A DNA stretch of 64,000 bases from Rhizobium pisi (GTDB taxonomy: Bacteria > Pseudomonadota > Alphaproteobacteria > Rhizobiales > Rhizobiaceae), in assembly GCF_003938655.1 (NCBI RefSeq), contig NZ_RJJT01000015.1:62001-126000 (forward strand), in the 5' to 3' direction. A program made the translations under genes and the position numbers. The notes beneath the pieces are model-generated. The model was not told the origin of the DNA, did not search any database, and saw nothing but the letters and a program-made list of their open reading frames with translations. Of this stretch, positions 6,950-14,577 are shown one piece after another; within the stretch, counting starts at the first letter, position 1, and the number at the start of each line of letters is the position of its first letter.

Positions 6950-8752
6950 TTATTTCGCGGCGGCGAGCACATCTTCATGGGCAGCATCGAATTGCAGCCG
7001 CGCCAGCCGCGCATAGATGCCGCCCTGGCGGATCAGGCTCTGATGCGTGCCTTCCTCGACGACGCGGCCCTGGTCCATGACGAGGATGCGGTCGGCCTTC
7101 AGCACGGTTGCCAGCCGATGGGCGATCACGAGCGTTGTGCGGCCATCCACCAGGCCGTCGAGCGCCTTCTGCACCAGCGTCTCGCTTTCGGCATCGAGCG
7201 CCGAGGTCGCCTCGTCGAGCAACAATACGGGGGCGTTCTTCAGGATGGCGCGGGCAATGGCGATGCGCTGGCGCTGGCCGCCGGAAAGCGTCACACCGCG
7301 CTCGCCGACCTCGGTCTCATAGCCTTTGTCCAGGCGGGAGACGAATTCGTCGGCCTGGGCGGCAAGTGCCGCGGCGCGGACTTCCTCGCGCGAGGCGCCG
7401 GGGCGGCCGAAGGCGATGTTGTCGTGGATCGAGGCGGCAAAGATGGTGACGTCCTGCGGCACGATGGCGATTCGCTGGCGCAGTTCGTCTGGCGTCGTCA
7501 GCCGCGCGTCGACCTCGTCGATCTTTACGCTGCCCTGCTGCGGATCGTAGAAGCGCAGCAGCAGCGAGAAGACAGTGCTCTTGCCTGCGCCGGAAGGGCC
7601 GACGATGGCGACCGTCTCACCCGGCGCGATCGCGAAGCTTAAGCCGTGCAGCGCCGATTTGCCGGGGCGCGAGGGATAGGCGAAGTGCACGCCGGAAAAT
7701 TCGACGCGGCCGCGGCCGGGCGAAGGGAGGGCCTGCGGGTTGGCCGGGGCTGCGATCGGCGAGACCTCGTCGAGAAGCTCGGTCAGGCGGTCGGCAGCGC
7801 CCGCTGCCTGGGAGAGTTCGCCCCAGACTTCCGAGAGCGCGCCCAGCGAGCCGGCGGAGATGACGGCATAAAGCAGGAACTGGCCGAGCGTGCCGGCCGA
7901 GAGCGTGCCGGCAAGCACGCTGTGTGCGCCAACCCAGAGCACGGCGACGACGCTGCCGAAGATCAGCGTGATGGCGATGCCCGTCAGCAGGGCGCGGGAG
8001 CGGATGGCAGCGCGTGCGGCCTCATAGGCGGATTCGACGGCGGCGCCATAGCGTGCCGCTGCGGCATCCTCACCGTTGAAGGCCTGTACCGTGCGGGTGG
8101 CGGCGACCGTCTCGTTGGCAAAGGCGGAAGCCTCAGCGAGTGTATCCTGGGCGGCGCGGGAACGCTTGCGCACCGAGCGGCCGAAGCCAACAAGCGGGAA
8201 GACGATCAGCGGGATCGCGCCGATGACGAGGCTCGAAAGCTTCGGCGAGGTGACGATCATCATGCCCATGGCGCCGAGACAGAGGATGAGGTTCCTGAGC
8301 GCCACCGAAGCTGTAGCGCCGACGGCGGATTTGATCTGCGTCGTATCGGCGGTCAGGCGCGAGACGATCTCGCCGGACTGGTTGACATCGAAGAAAGAGG
8401 GCGACAGCCGCGTCACATGGGCAAAGACGTCGCGGCGAAGATCGGCGACGATGCGCTCGCCGATGGTGATGACGAAATAATAGCGCAGCGCGCTTGCCAT
8501 CGCGAGGACCACCGCCATGACCATCAGCATTGCGAAGTAGCTGTTGATGAAGCGGCCGTCGGAGTGGGTGAAACCGTGATCGATCATGCGGCGCACGGCA
8601 AGCGGCAGCGCCAGCGAGGTGACGGCGGCAATTGACAGCGAAATCAGCGCGCCCGCCACCATGCCGCGATACCGCATGACATAGGGCGTCAGCCTGCCGA
8701 GCGGCCGTAGCGATCGGGTCTTCTGTTCTTCTGCCTGTGCCTGCTCTGCCAA
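6950..8752 (-). CDS. ABC transporter, fused permease/ATPase (MsbA-like exporter)
   Basis: A 600-residue half-transporter that should work as a homodimeric inner-membrane exporter. Six membrane helices lie in about the first 320 residues. The nucleotide-binding domain has Walker A GPSGAGKST near residue 385, signature LSGGQRQR near 489, and Walker B LLLDEATSALD. No ATG fits the N-terminus. I chose a TTG start at 8752, preceded at good spacing by GGAGACGA, over another TTG 7 codons upstream. The gene is divergent from rpmE. Lipid or drug export is typical of the family; the substrate is unknown. Confidence 0.85.
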   Translation of the reverse strand: MAEQAQAEEQKTRSLRPLGRLTPYVMRYRGMVAGALISLSIAAVTSLALPLAVRRMIDHGFTHSDGRFINSYFAMLMVMAVVLAMASALRYYFVITIGERIVADLRRDVFAHVTRLSPSFFDVNQSGEIVSRLTADTTQIKSAVGATASVALRNLILCLGAMGMMIVTSPKLSSLVIGAIPLIVFPLVGFGRSVRKRSRAAQDTLAEASAFANETVAATRTVQAFNGEDAAAARYGAAVESAYEAARAAIRSRALLTGIAITLIFGSVVAVLWVGAHSVLAGTLSAGTLGQFLLYAVISAGSLGALSEVWGELSQAAGAADRLTELLDEVSPIAAPANPQALPSPGRGRVEFSGVHFAYPSRPGKSALHGLSFAIAPGETVAIVGPSGAGKSTVFSLLLRFYDPQQGSVKIDEVDARLTTPDELRQRIAIVPQDVTIFAASIHDNIAFGRPGASREEVRAAALAAQADEFVSRLDKGYETEVGERGVTLSGGQRQRIAIARAILKNAPVLLLDEATSALDAESETLVQKALDGLVDGRTTLVIAHRLATVLKADRILVMDQGRVVEEGTHQSLIRQGGIYARLARLQFDAAHEDVLAAAK

Positions 8753-8945
8753 ATCGTCTCCGATCGCCTGCAAGACCCGCGCAATGCGGCCTGTTGGCTC
8801 TTGTTATCCCGGCGTCCTTCATGTATAGGCACCGCATCCTAATGGGAAGCCGTAGCCATCACGACTGCGGCTTCATTTATTCAATCGGTTCGTTGCCCGC
8901 AACTGCATGCGGCAAATTGAACTCCGGTATCGCAGGAAGATTGTT

Positions 8946-9167
8946 ATGAAGGCAGGCATCCATCCCGACTATCACGTGATCAAGGTTGTCATGACCGACG
9001 GCACCGAATACGAAACCCGCTCGACCTGGGGTTCGGAAGGCGCTGTCATGAACCTCGAAATCGATTCCAAGTCGCATCCGGCCTGGACCGGCGGCAACCA
9101 GCAGCTCATGGACCGCGGTGGCCGCGTCTCCAAGTTCAACAAGCGTTTCGGCGGCCTCGGCCTCTAA
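8946..9167 (+). CDS. rpmE: 50S ribosomal protein L31
   Basis: A 73-residue L31 protein of the large ribosomal subunit. The start is the ATG of MKAGIHPDYH, preceded by AGGAAG; a longer frame upstream has no support. It contains no cysteine, so it is the zinc-independent type. The C-terminal segment SKFNKRFGGLG is characteristic. It is a single gene with a strong terminator right after the stop. Confidence 0.96.
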   Translation: MKAGIHPDYHVIKVVMTDGTEYETRSTWGSEGAVMNLEIDSKSHPAWTGGNQQLMDRGGRVSKFNKRFGGLGL

Positions 9168-9195
9168 TCGCTTCTGCTCGACGGAATTTGAAAAG

Positions 9196-9218
9196 AGCCC
9201 GGTTTCGCCGGGCTTTTT
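9196..9218 (+). terminator. rpmE terminator
   Basis: A 7-bp perfect stem AGCCCGG/CCGGGCT with loop TTTCG is followed by a T run at 9214-9218. It lies 28 bp after the rpmE stop. Confidence 0.92.
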
Positions 9219-9249
9219 GCGTTGCGGGATGTCGCCGTTCATCGGCAAA

Positions 9250-9281
9250 CAAAAAACCGGCTGCGCGGGGCGCAGCCGGTT
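9250..9281 (-). terminator. rcdA terminator
   Basis: An 11-bp perfect stem AACCGGCTGCG/CGCAGCCGGTT with a 5-nt loop. On the minus strand it runs into a T tract (A run at 9250-9256). It serves the minus-strand gene ending at 9307. Confidence 0.92.
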
Positions 9282-9306
9282 TCATATCGAATTCTCTAAA
9301 TCCGGA

Positions 9307-9822
9307 TCAGTTGTTGCCGAAGGCGGTCTGCAGCAGGGAAAGCTGGGCCTGGACGCTGTTCTGGTTGTCGTGGACGATCACAGCTTCGGACGGGCGGTAA
9401 ATTTCGCGGTCCAAGAGGGCGATACGGTTCTGCAGGCGCAGCGAATGCTCGACGAGGTCACGGAAGGATTCCGGCAGGTCGCCCCAGCCGGGTGCGGCGC
9501 GGTCGACGTTAAAGCCGTCGAGGCGAACCTTGTTCTTCTCCGCCAGGACCTGGTCGCGGGACATTTCGCCGTTGTTGACGGCGCGCTGCAGCAGCAGCCA
9601 GGAGGCCATCTGCATGAGGCGGGTGGTGAGGCGCATGGATTCCGCTGCGTAGAGGACCGAGGCCATCCGCGGGAGAACCTTGGAGGCGGCGCGGCCCTGG
9701 CCGTCGAGATAGGCTGCGGTCTCTTCGACCAGCGACATGCCTTCCGCGTAAAGCGCCTTGAACTGCGAGGATGCAGCTGCGCGGCCCGCAAAACTGATCG
9801 TGTTCAATCCAACTTCCGACAT
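9307..9822 (-). CDS. rcdA: RcdA family (DUF1465) regulator of CtrA degradation
   Basis: A 171-residue helical protein of the DUF1465 family, which includes Caulobacter RcdA. The conserved core reads SMRLTTRLMQMASWLLLQRAV, followed by an EKNKVRL segment and a helix with RLQNRIALLDREIYRP. In Caulobacter RcdA is an adaptor that, with CpdR and PopA, helps ClpXP degrade the cell-cycle regulator CtrA. Function in this organism is inferred from the family. It is a single gene bounded by its own terminator downstream and, upstream, by the terminator of a candidate small RNA. Confidence 0.85.
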   Translation of the reverse strand: MSEVGLNTISFAGRAAASSQFKALYAEGMSLVEETAAYLDGQGRAASKVLPRMASVLYAAESMRLTTRLMQMASWLLLQRAVNNGEMSRDQVLAEKNKVRLDGFNVDRAAPGWGDLPESFRDLVEHSLRLQNRIALLDREIYRPSEAVIVHDNQNSVQAQLSLLQTAFGNN

Positions 9823-9999
9823 CGCAATAGTCCCTGTTGCACGCAGCTACTTTATGGTCAGGTAACGCCGGCGCCGATGGAAAAGTTTCCAAGCCCGGTC
9901 TTTATGACTTTAAGATGGTATCATTAGCGCAAATGCGCAAGCCGTTTCTTAAGAAAGGGTTAATCTCCACAGTTTCGTGGAAGTGCGCCGGCTGCAAGT

Positions 10000-10122
10000 A
10001 AAAAGAAGAGCCGCAAAAGCGGCTCTCAAGGTAAAACAGGGAGAAAAATCAGACCAATTCACCGCATGGAAAACTGTCTGAGATCCAGAAAAGATCCGGA
10101 TGAGTACAGTAATACCTTATAA
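10000..10122 (-). ncRNA. Candidate trans-acting small RNA upstream of rcdA
   Basis: No conserved frame is visible between 9823 and 10213, but the minus strand has a complete small-transcript layout. A promoter-like pair lies at 10129-10157. A first hairpin (ATCCGGA...TCTGGAT, one G-U pair) comes next. It is followed by a CU-rich single-stranded stretch, UUUUUCUCCCUG, that could pair with ribosome-binding sites. A 7-bp GAGCCGC/GCGGCTC stem with a U-rich tail at 10008-10025 ends it. Length would be about 120 nt. The alternative is simply a distant terminator for the DUF1192 gene. Confidence 0.5.
10008..10025 (-). terminator. Rho-independent terminator (candidate sRNA or DUF1192 transcript)
   Basis: Perfect 7-bp stem GAGCCGC/GCGGCTC with a 4-nt loop. 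On the minus strand it is followed by TTCTTTTT. It lies 186 bp after the DUF1192 stop. Confidence 0.85.
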
Positions 10123-10128
10123 AGCTTA

Positions 10129-10157
10129 ATATTTTATTAACATTGTGCCGGATCAAG
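10129..10157 (-). promoter_or_regulatory. Putative promoter for the candidate small RNA
   Basis: On the minus strand CTTGAT and AAATAT are separated by exactly 17 nt. This is close to the rhizobial housekeeping pattern CTTGAC-N17-CTATAT. The predicted start is near 10122. Confidence 0.45.
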
Positions 10158-10213
10158 ACTTGAGGCGGCCTCATTTTTTAGCCTAGACTCTTGTTTTTTA
10201 GGGACTTCGGCGA

Positions 10214-10405
10214 TTACGAGCGGAAGAAGCTCTCAGCCGCCTGCCGTCCCGAGGCCTTGCGGGTGGCCTCGGCTTCGAGGCGGGCGATCTCCGCCTTCAG
10301 CAATTCCACTCGCGCTTTCAGCTCGTCCACCGAAAGCATGGAGAGATCGGCGCCGATCTCATGGACGGCCTTCTTCTGCGGCCGGTCGTCATCGATGAAG
10401 CTCAT
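10214..10405 (-). CDS. DUF1192 family small protein
   Basis: A 63-residue protein starting MSFIDDDRPQKK, the typical N-terminus of the alphaproteobacterial DUF1192 family. A C-terminal helix or coiled coil, SVDELKARVELLKAEIARLEAEA, fits the family. A longer frame (to 10519) runs into an intergenic repeat. The chosen ATG is preceded by a strong GGAGGA ribosome site. Function is unknown. Confidence 0.85.
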   Translation of the reverse strand: MSFIDDDRPQKKAVHEIGADLSMLSVDELKARVELLKAEIARLEAEATRKASGRQAAESFFRS

Positions 10406-10441
10406 GGTTCGTCCTCCGTTGCTGCCCAGGGCATCGTACTT

Positions 10442-10601
10442 CCCAAAATCGATTCCGATTTTGGGGGCCGATGCGCTAGAGCGGTTCAGCTTTTCATGGA
10501 AGCGCAAAATCGCTCTCACGTCTTGTTTTACGCAACTCCCGGCAAAAGCACTTCGCGCTTTGCCTTGGAAAACCGCTTCGCACTTTTCCTGGAATTGCTC
10601 A
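10442..10601. repeat. Palindromic intergenic element (rhizobial mosaic-type repeat)
   Basis: A ~160-bp non-coding block between the MFS and DUF1192 genes. It starts with a perfect 10-bp hairpin CCCAAAATCG/CGATTTTGGG (10442-10465). AGAGCG...CGCTCT arms follow, then a stretch ending TTTTCCTGGAATTGCTC. From memory this resembles elements repeated many times between genes in Rhizobium genomes (RIME-like). The end of the block overlaps the stop codon of the MFS gene. Confidence 0.6.
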
Positions 10602-11897
10602 GCCGAACTTTACAGCAGGATCGCCGCTTTCGGGAGGCTTCCCGGTTTCAGCAGATTTGCCGGTGCCGCGATCGGCAAGCGACATGCTTTGCGGCGTCAG
10701 CATCTGCGAGGTGCCGGTCGGGATCGTCGTGTAGGCATCGCGGTCGCCGACCGGAACGGCGGCGCGGATGCGGCTTCTGATGATGGCGTAGACGGTGATC
10801 AGCACATGGGCGATGGCCGTGACGAGGAAGAGCGCATGTGGGCTGATCATCGACATGACGGGGCCGCCGATCGTCGGGCCGATCACCGTGCCGATGCCGT
10901 AGAGCAGCAGCAGGCCGCCGGAGACCTTGACGAAATCCTCCGAGGTCGCGAAGTCGTTCGCATGGGCGACGGCGATCGGATAGAGCGTATTCGCCACTGC
11001 GCCATAGAGAATGACGAGGCCGATCAGGAAGGTGGGTGAGGTCGGGTGGAGTAGGAAGATCAGCAGTCCGGCAACGGCGGCGATCGCCGACATGGCGGCG
11101 AGCACGTAGCGCCGGTCGATACGATCGGAAAGCCGGCCGGCCGGCAGCTGCATCACCGCGCCGGCGAAGATCGTGGCGCTCATCATGATGGCGATGCTGG
11201 CGTCGGAGAGGCCCGCGCCGGCGCCGAAGACGGCGCCGAGCGTGCCGTAAGCGCCGTTGGCGATGCCGACGAGCAGAATGCCGAGGCAGGAAACCGGCGA
11301 GTTGCGGTAGAGCGCCGGCAGGTCGAGGCGGACCGCCTTCAGCGGCTGTGGTGATGCAGCGGTCGACAGCGTCGTCGGCAGCATGGCGATGCAGTAGAAG
11401 ATGCCGCAGATCATGAAGAGCACCGGCGTGCGCACGTCTTCCAGCGGGATCATCATCTGGCCGCCGACGACGCCGAGCAGCGTGATGCCGATATAGAGCG
11501 AGAAGATCGCGCCACGGCTCTCATTGCTGGCGCGTTCGTTCAGCCAGCTTTCGATGATCATCGAGGTGCCGGCGGTGGAGAAGCCGGTGACGGCGCGCAG
11601 CACCACCCACCAGAACGGATCGATAATGATGCCGCTGACCAGCGCGATGATGGCGATGATCGAGATGAAGCCGGAAAAGGCTCTGATATGGCCGACACGG
11701 CGGACCAGCTTCGGCGCCACCAGGCAGCCGATGACGAAGCCCCCGGCCCATGAAGTGCCGAGCAGGCCGAGTGTCGTGGTTGCGTAACCTTCGAGATTGC
11801 CCCGCACCGGAAGCAGGATGCCCTGCAGGCCGTTGCCCATGAAAAGGAAGAGCGTGCCAAAGAGCAGCGCGGCGACGGACAGCAGATTTCTCTTCAT
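10599..11897 (-). CDS. MFS transporter
   Basis: A 432-residue inner-membrane major facilitator with about 12 hydrophobic helices and a family-typical loop (KLVRRVGHIRAF) between helices 2 and 3. It resembles the YfkF/YcaD-type permeases, whose substrates are mostly undefined. The last ~45 residues form a polar cytoplasmic tail. The stop codon lies at the edge of a repeat element, so the tail end may have been set by repeat insertion. It is divergent from the 54-residue gene at 12072. Confidence 0.85.
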   Translation of the reverse strand: MKRNLLSVAALLFGTLFLFMGNGLQGILLPVRGNLEGYATTTLGLLGTSWAGGFVIGCLVAPKLVRRVGHIRAFSGFISIIAIIALVSGIIIDPFWWVVLRAVTGFSTAGTSMIIESWLNERASNESRGAIFSLYIGITLLGVVGGQMMIPLEDVRTPVLFMICGIFYCIAMLPTTLSTAASPQPLKAVRLDLPALYRNSPVSCLGILLVGIANGAYGTLGAVFGAGAGLSDASIAIMMSATIFAGAVMQLPAGRLSDRIDRRYVLAAMSAIAAVAGLLIFLLHPTSPTFLIGLVILYGAVANTLYPIAVAHANDFATSEDFVKVSGGLLLLYGIGTVIGPTIGGPVMSMISPHALFLVTAIAHVLITVYAIIRSRIRAAVPVGDRDAYTTIPTGTSQMLTPQSMSLADRGTGKSAETGKPPESGDPAVKFG

Positions 11898-12071
11898 TTC
11901 CCCAGACTCGGTCTCAGCGATTTAAAAATGGACATAAGGCAAGACCTGCGTCTGCCTAGCCTCAAGATGATTGATTGTGCCCCGGAATGTCTTTACGGCG
12001 TGTCGAGATCCTCTTGTTCGCGCGGAAAAATGTCCGTCCTGTGACATTCCGAAAAACGGAAAAAATAAAGC

Positions 12072-12236
12072 ATGACAAAGCTGATAGCCTTGCTGCTCAT
12101 CCTTGCCATGGCGATACAGGTGATCAAGCCGCTCGGGCTTCCAGGCCTGAGACGACGCATGGATTTCTGGAGGATCGCGCTGATCGCTTTCGGCATCTGG
12201 GCATTGGCGCTGCTTTCGCGCGATTTCCTGATGTAG
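12072..12236 (+). CDS. Small two-helix membrane protein, unknown function
   Basis: A 54-residue frame beginning MTKLIALLLILAMAIQ and ending LALLSRDFLM. Two hydrophobic helices (about 4-16 and 34-49) flank a basic loop GLRRRMDFWR. No strong ribosome site is visible (upstream AAAATAAAG). Compact membrane-protein composition and fit between flanking genes suggest a real gene. I do not recognise a named family. Confidence 0.55.
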   Translation: MTKLIALLLILAMAIQVIKPLGLPGLRRRMDFWRIALIAFGIWALALLSRDFLM

Positions 12237-12258
12237 ACGGGCCGCGTCGCCCCGATCG

Positions 12259-13182
12259 TCAGTCCTGAAGCAGGATTTCTCCACGCATGACGGGAACGCA
12301 GCTTCCGGAGATGACGACGTCGGTGACGATGCCGCCGGATTTCGCAACATCGAGGGCGATGACGCTGCGGCGGCCCATTTCCACACCTTGTTCGATCGTG
12401 ATGCGGATATTCATATCGGCGTCCGGCGCCAGCGAGACGAGATAGGCGGCAAGGGCGGCCGAAGCGCTGCCCGTCGCCGGATCTTCAGGCACGTTGTCGA
12501 GCGGCGCGAACATGCGGGCGCGGATATGCCACGGGTCTGCGGAGGTTCTGGCATAGAGGAAGAGCGAGAAGTCATGGCCGCTCGTCGCCTGGCGGCCGGC
12601 GGCCGCCTGGAAGCCGGCAAGGTTCGGGCGGGCGGCGGCCAGTGTTTCGAGCCCGTTCAATTCGGCGACGGCGAAGTTGAGGCCGACGGAGGCAAAGACC
12701 GGGGCGTGGGTGGTCGTGACGATGACGCCGGGATCGAGTGTCACGCAGCGGGCGATGGTTTCTTCGGCGATGGTATCGCCGATCGTCAGCGGCTGCGGCG
12801 CGCGGATCGCTGTTGCCGTAACCCTTCCGCCGCTGCGTTTCAGACTGACTTCGACAATGCCGGCCTCTTCCTCGAAGCGCAGCCTGTCGCCGACCGGCTT
12901 GCCGAAGATCTCCGCCCGCTGGCCGAGCACATAGGCGGTGCCGACATTCGGATGACCGGCGAAGGGTATTTCCATCGTCGGGGTGAAGATGCGCACGCGG
13001 GCGGAATTCTCAGGATCTTCCGGCGGCAGGACGAAGGTGACTTCGGAATAGTTGAACTCGGTGGCGATTTTCTGCATCTCAGCGTCGGTGAGACCGCGCG
13101 CATCGGAGATGACGGCAAGCGGATTGCCCTCAAAACGCGCGGACGTGAAGACATCGACGGTGACGTAGGAGATGGTGTGCAT
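12259..13182 (-). CDS. PhzF family isomerase-like protein
   Basis: A 307-residue PhzF/diaminopimelate-epimerase-fold protein. The catalytic glutamate is Glu47 in NYSEVTFV. Other family blocks are FAGHPNVGTAYVL and DPATGSASAALAAYL. PhzF in pseudomonads isomerises a phenazine precursor, but most members, as here, occur without other phenazine genes and have unknown substrates. It ends 22 bp from the stop of the convergent small gene. Confidence 0.88.
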   Translation of the reverse strand: MHTISYVTVDVFTSARFEGNPLAVISDARGLTDAEMQKIATEFNYSEVTFVLPPEDPENSARVRIFTPTMEIPFAGHPNVGTAYVLGQRAEIFGKPVGDRLRFEEEAGIVEVSLKRSGGRVTATAIRAPQPLTIGDTIAEETIARCVTLDPGVIVTTTHAPVFASVGLNFAVAELNGLETLAAARPNLAGFQAAAGRQATSGHDFSLFLYARTSADPWHIRARMFAPLDNVPEDPATGSASAALAAYLVSLAPDADMNIRITIEQGVEMGRRSVIALDVAKSGGIVTDVVISGSCVPVMRGEILLQD

Positions 13183-13276
13183 AGCGGCTCCTGTTGCAGC
13201 GGGCCGTTATGAATAATCACGATTTTTCGCGGGACGAAGCGGTTTCTTGTCGCCGAGACAATGGCAGAGACAGAAA

Positions 13277-13308
13277 GGGCAGGACGCTGCAGTTGCCGCG
13301 TCCTGTCC
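13277..13308 (-). terminator. Terminator of the class I aldolase gene
   Basis: Stem GGGCAGGACGC/GCGTCCTGTCC (10 of 11 pairs plus one G-U) with a 10-nt loop. On the minus strand it is followed by TTTC. It lies 20 bp after the aldolase stop. Confidence 0.6.
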
Positions 13309-13327
13309 AAATCTCAAGCGCGAAAGA

Positions 13328-14353
13328 TCAGGCGGCCTTTTCCAGGTCCTTTTTCCAGCTGCCCTTGGCGGCGAGGCTGTTCATCTCGGCGCGGTGGGTG
13401 AATTCGCGCTGGCCTGCGGCAACGTTTTCCTGCTTGCCGTTCCATGCCTTGAGCGCGCTGTCCTGCAGGGCGCGGCCGTAGGAGAAGGTGACGAGCCAGG
13501 GCAGATCGGCCGTGGAATTGATGGCGGAAAGGTGCGCCGTCGCTTCTTCGGTCGTCTGGCCGCCAGAGAGGAAGGCAATGCCCGGAACGGCTGACGGAAC
13601 CGTGCGCTTCAGCACCTGCACGGTGCGTTCGGCGACTTCGGCGACCGAGGCCTTGCGGGCATTCTTGCCGTCAATGACCATATTCGGCTTCAGGATCATG
13701 CCCTCGAGGCTGACGCGGGCATCGGCCAGTTCCTCGAAAACGATGCGCAGCGTGGATTCGGTCACCTCAGCGCAACGGTCGATATTATGGTCGCCCGGTT
13801 TGCCGTCCATCAGGCATTCCGGCTCGACGATCGGAACGATCTTGGCTTCTTGGCAGAGAGCCGCATAACGGGCGAGCGCCTGAGCATTGGCCCGGACCGA
13901 ACCGCGGGTCGGCAGCGTCGACGAGATGGCAATGACGCCGCGCCACTTGGCGAAGCGGGCGCCGGCTTCGTAATATCGGGCAAGACGCTCGCCGAGGCCA
14001 TCGAGGCCTTCGGTGATGGTTTCATTGGGATATTTGGCCATCGGCTTGGCGCCAGTGTCGACCTTGATGCCGGGAATGCTGCCGGCGGCGCGGATGATGT
14101 CGACGAAGGGCGTGCCGTCGGCGGCCTTCTGGAAGAGCGTCTCTTCATAGAGGATGACGCCGGAGATGTATTTCTTCATCGCTTCGTCGGAGCGGAAGAG
14201 CATTTCCCGGTAGTCGCGACGGCTGGTTTCGGTCGATTCGAGGTTGATCGTGTCGAAACGCTTCTTGATGGTGGAGGTCGATTCATCAGCTGCAAGCAGT
14301 CCCCGGCCGCCTGCAACCATCTGCACTGCAATGTCTTCCAGTCGTTCGCTCAT
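13328..14353 (-). CDS. fbaB: Class I fructose-bisphosphate aldolase
   Basis: A 341-residue class I (Schiff-base) aldolase that interconverts fructose-1,6-bisphosphate with glyceraldehyde-3-phosphate and dihydroxyacetone phosphate. The eukaryote-like N-terminus has AADESTSTIKKRF. FAKWR is at 134-138, and the Schiff-base lysine is Lys222 in MILKPNMV. The phosphate-binding block reads LSGGQTTEEA. It lies in the minus-strand run tkt-gap-pgk-fba of central carbon metabolism. A symmetric 27-bp sequence about 100 bp upstream is a likely regulator site. The symbol is by analogy to rhizobial class I aldolases. Confidence 0.92.
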   Translation of the reverse strand: MSERLEDIAVQMVAGGRGLLAADESTSTIKKRFDTINLESTETSRRDYREMLFRSDEAMKKYISGVILYEETLFQKAADGTPFVDIIRAAGSIPGIKVDTGAKPMAKYPNETITEGLDGLGERLARYYEAGARFAKWRGVIAISSTLPTRGSVRANAQALARYAALCQEAKIVPIVEPECLMDGKPGDHNIDRCAEVTESTLRIVFEELADARVSLEGMILKPNMVIDGKNARKASVAEVAERTVQVLKRTVPSAVPGIAFLSGGQTTEEATAHLSAINSTADLPWLVTFSYGRALQDSALKAWNGKQENVAAGQREFTHRAEMNSLAAKGSWKKDLEKAA

Positions 14354-14449
14354 CTCGTTCTCTCCACAGCATTAAACATCGGCAGTTTAAGGATATAGGA
14401 TGGCGATAACAGAAGTTTATAGAGAGGAAAATGGAAGGCTAAGTCATTG

Positions 14450-14476
14450 AAACGATTGAAATCAATTCAATCGTTT
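14450..14476. promoter_or_regulatory. Inverted repeat upstream of aldolase, LacI-type operator candidate
   Basis: Perfect 11-bp arms AAACGATTGAA and TTCAATCGTTT are separated by ATCAA. Each arm contains a central CG and is itself partly symmetric, as in LacI-family sites. It lies about 100 bp upstream of the aldolase ATG, between the pgk terminator and the aldolase gene. Identity of the regulator is inference. Confidence 0.5.
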
Positions 14477-14506
14477 GAAAAGATGGGATTTTTTCCGCGC
14501 TCTGAG

Positions 14507-14543
14507 CAAAAGACCGCGGAAGGCTCCTCGCCACCCGCGGTCT
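14507..14543 (-). terminator. pgk terminator
   Basis: Perfect 9-bp stem AGACCGCGG/CCGCGGTCT with a 15-nt loop. On the minus strand it runs into TTTT. It is 35 bp after the pgk stop. Confidence 0.75.
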
Positions 14544-14577
14544 ATCCACATGTAAAACCTGTCAAATCGGGTTTTGA

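Noticed and set aside
12259..13182. Phenazine biosynthesis locus
   Set aside because: Only a PhzF-fold protein is present and no other phz gene; PhzF-like proteins are common without phenazines.
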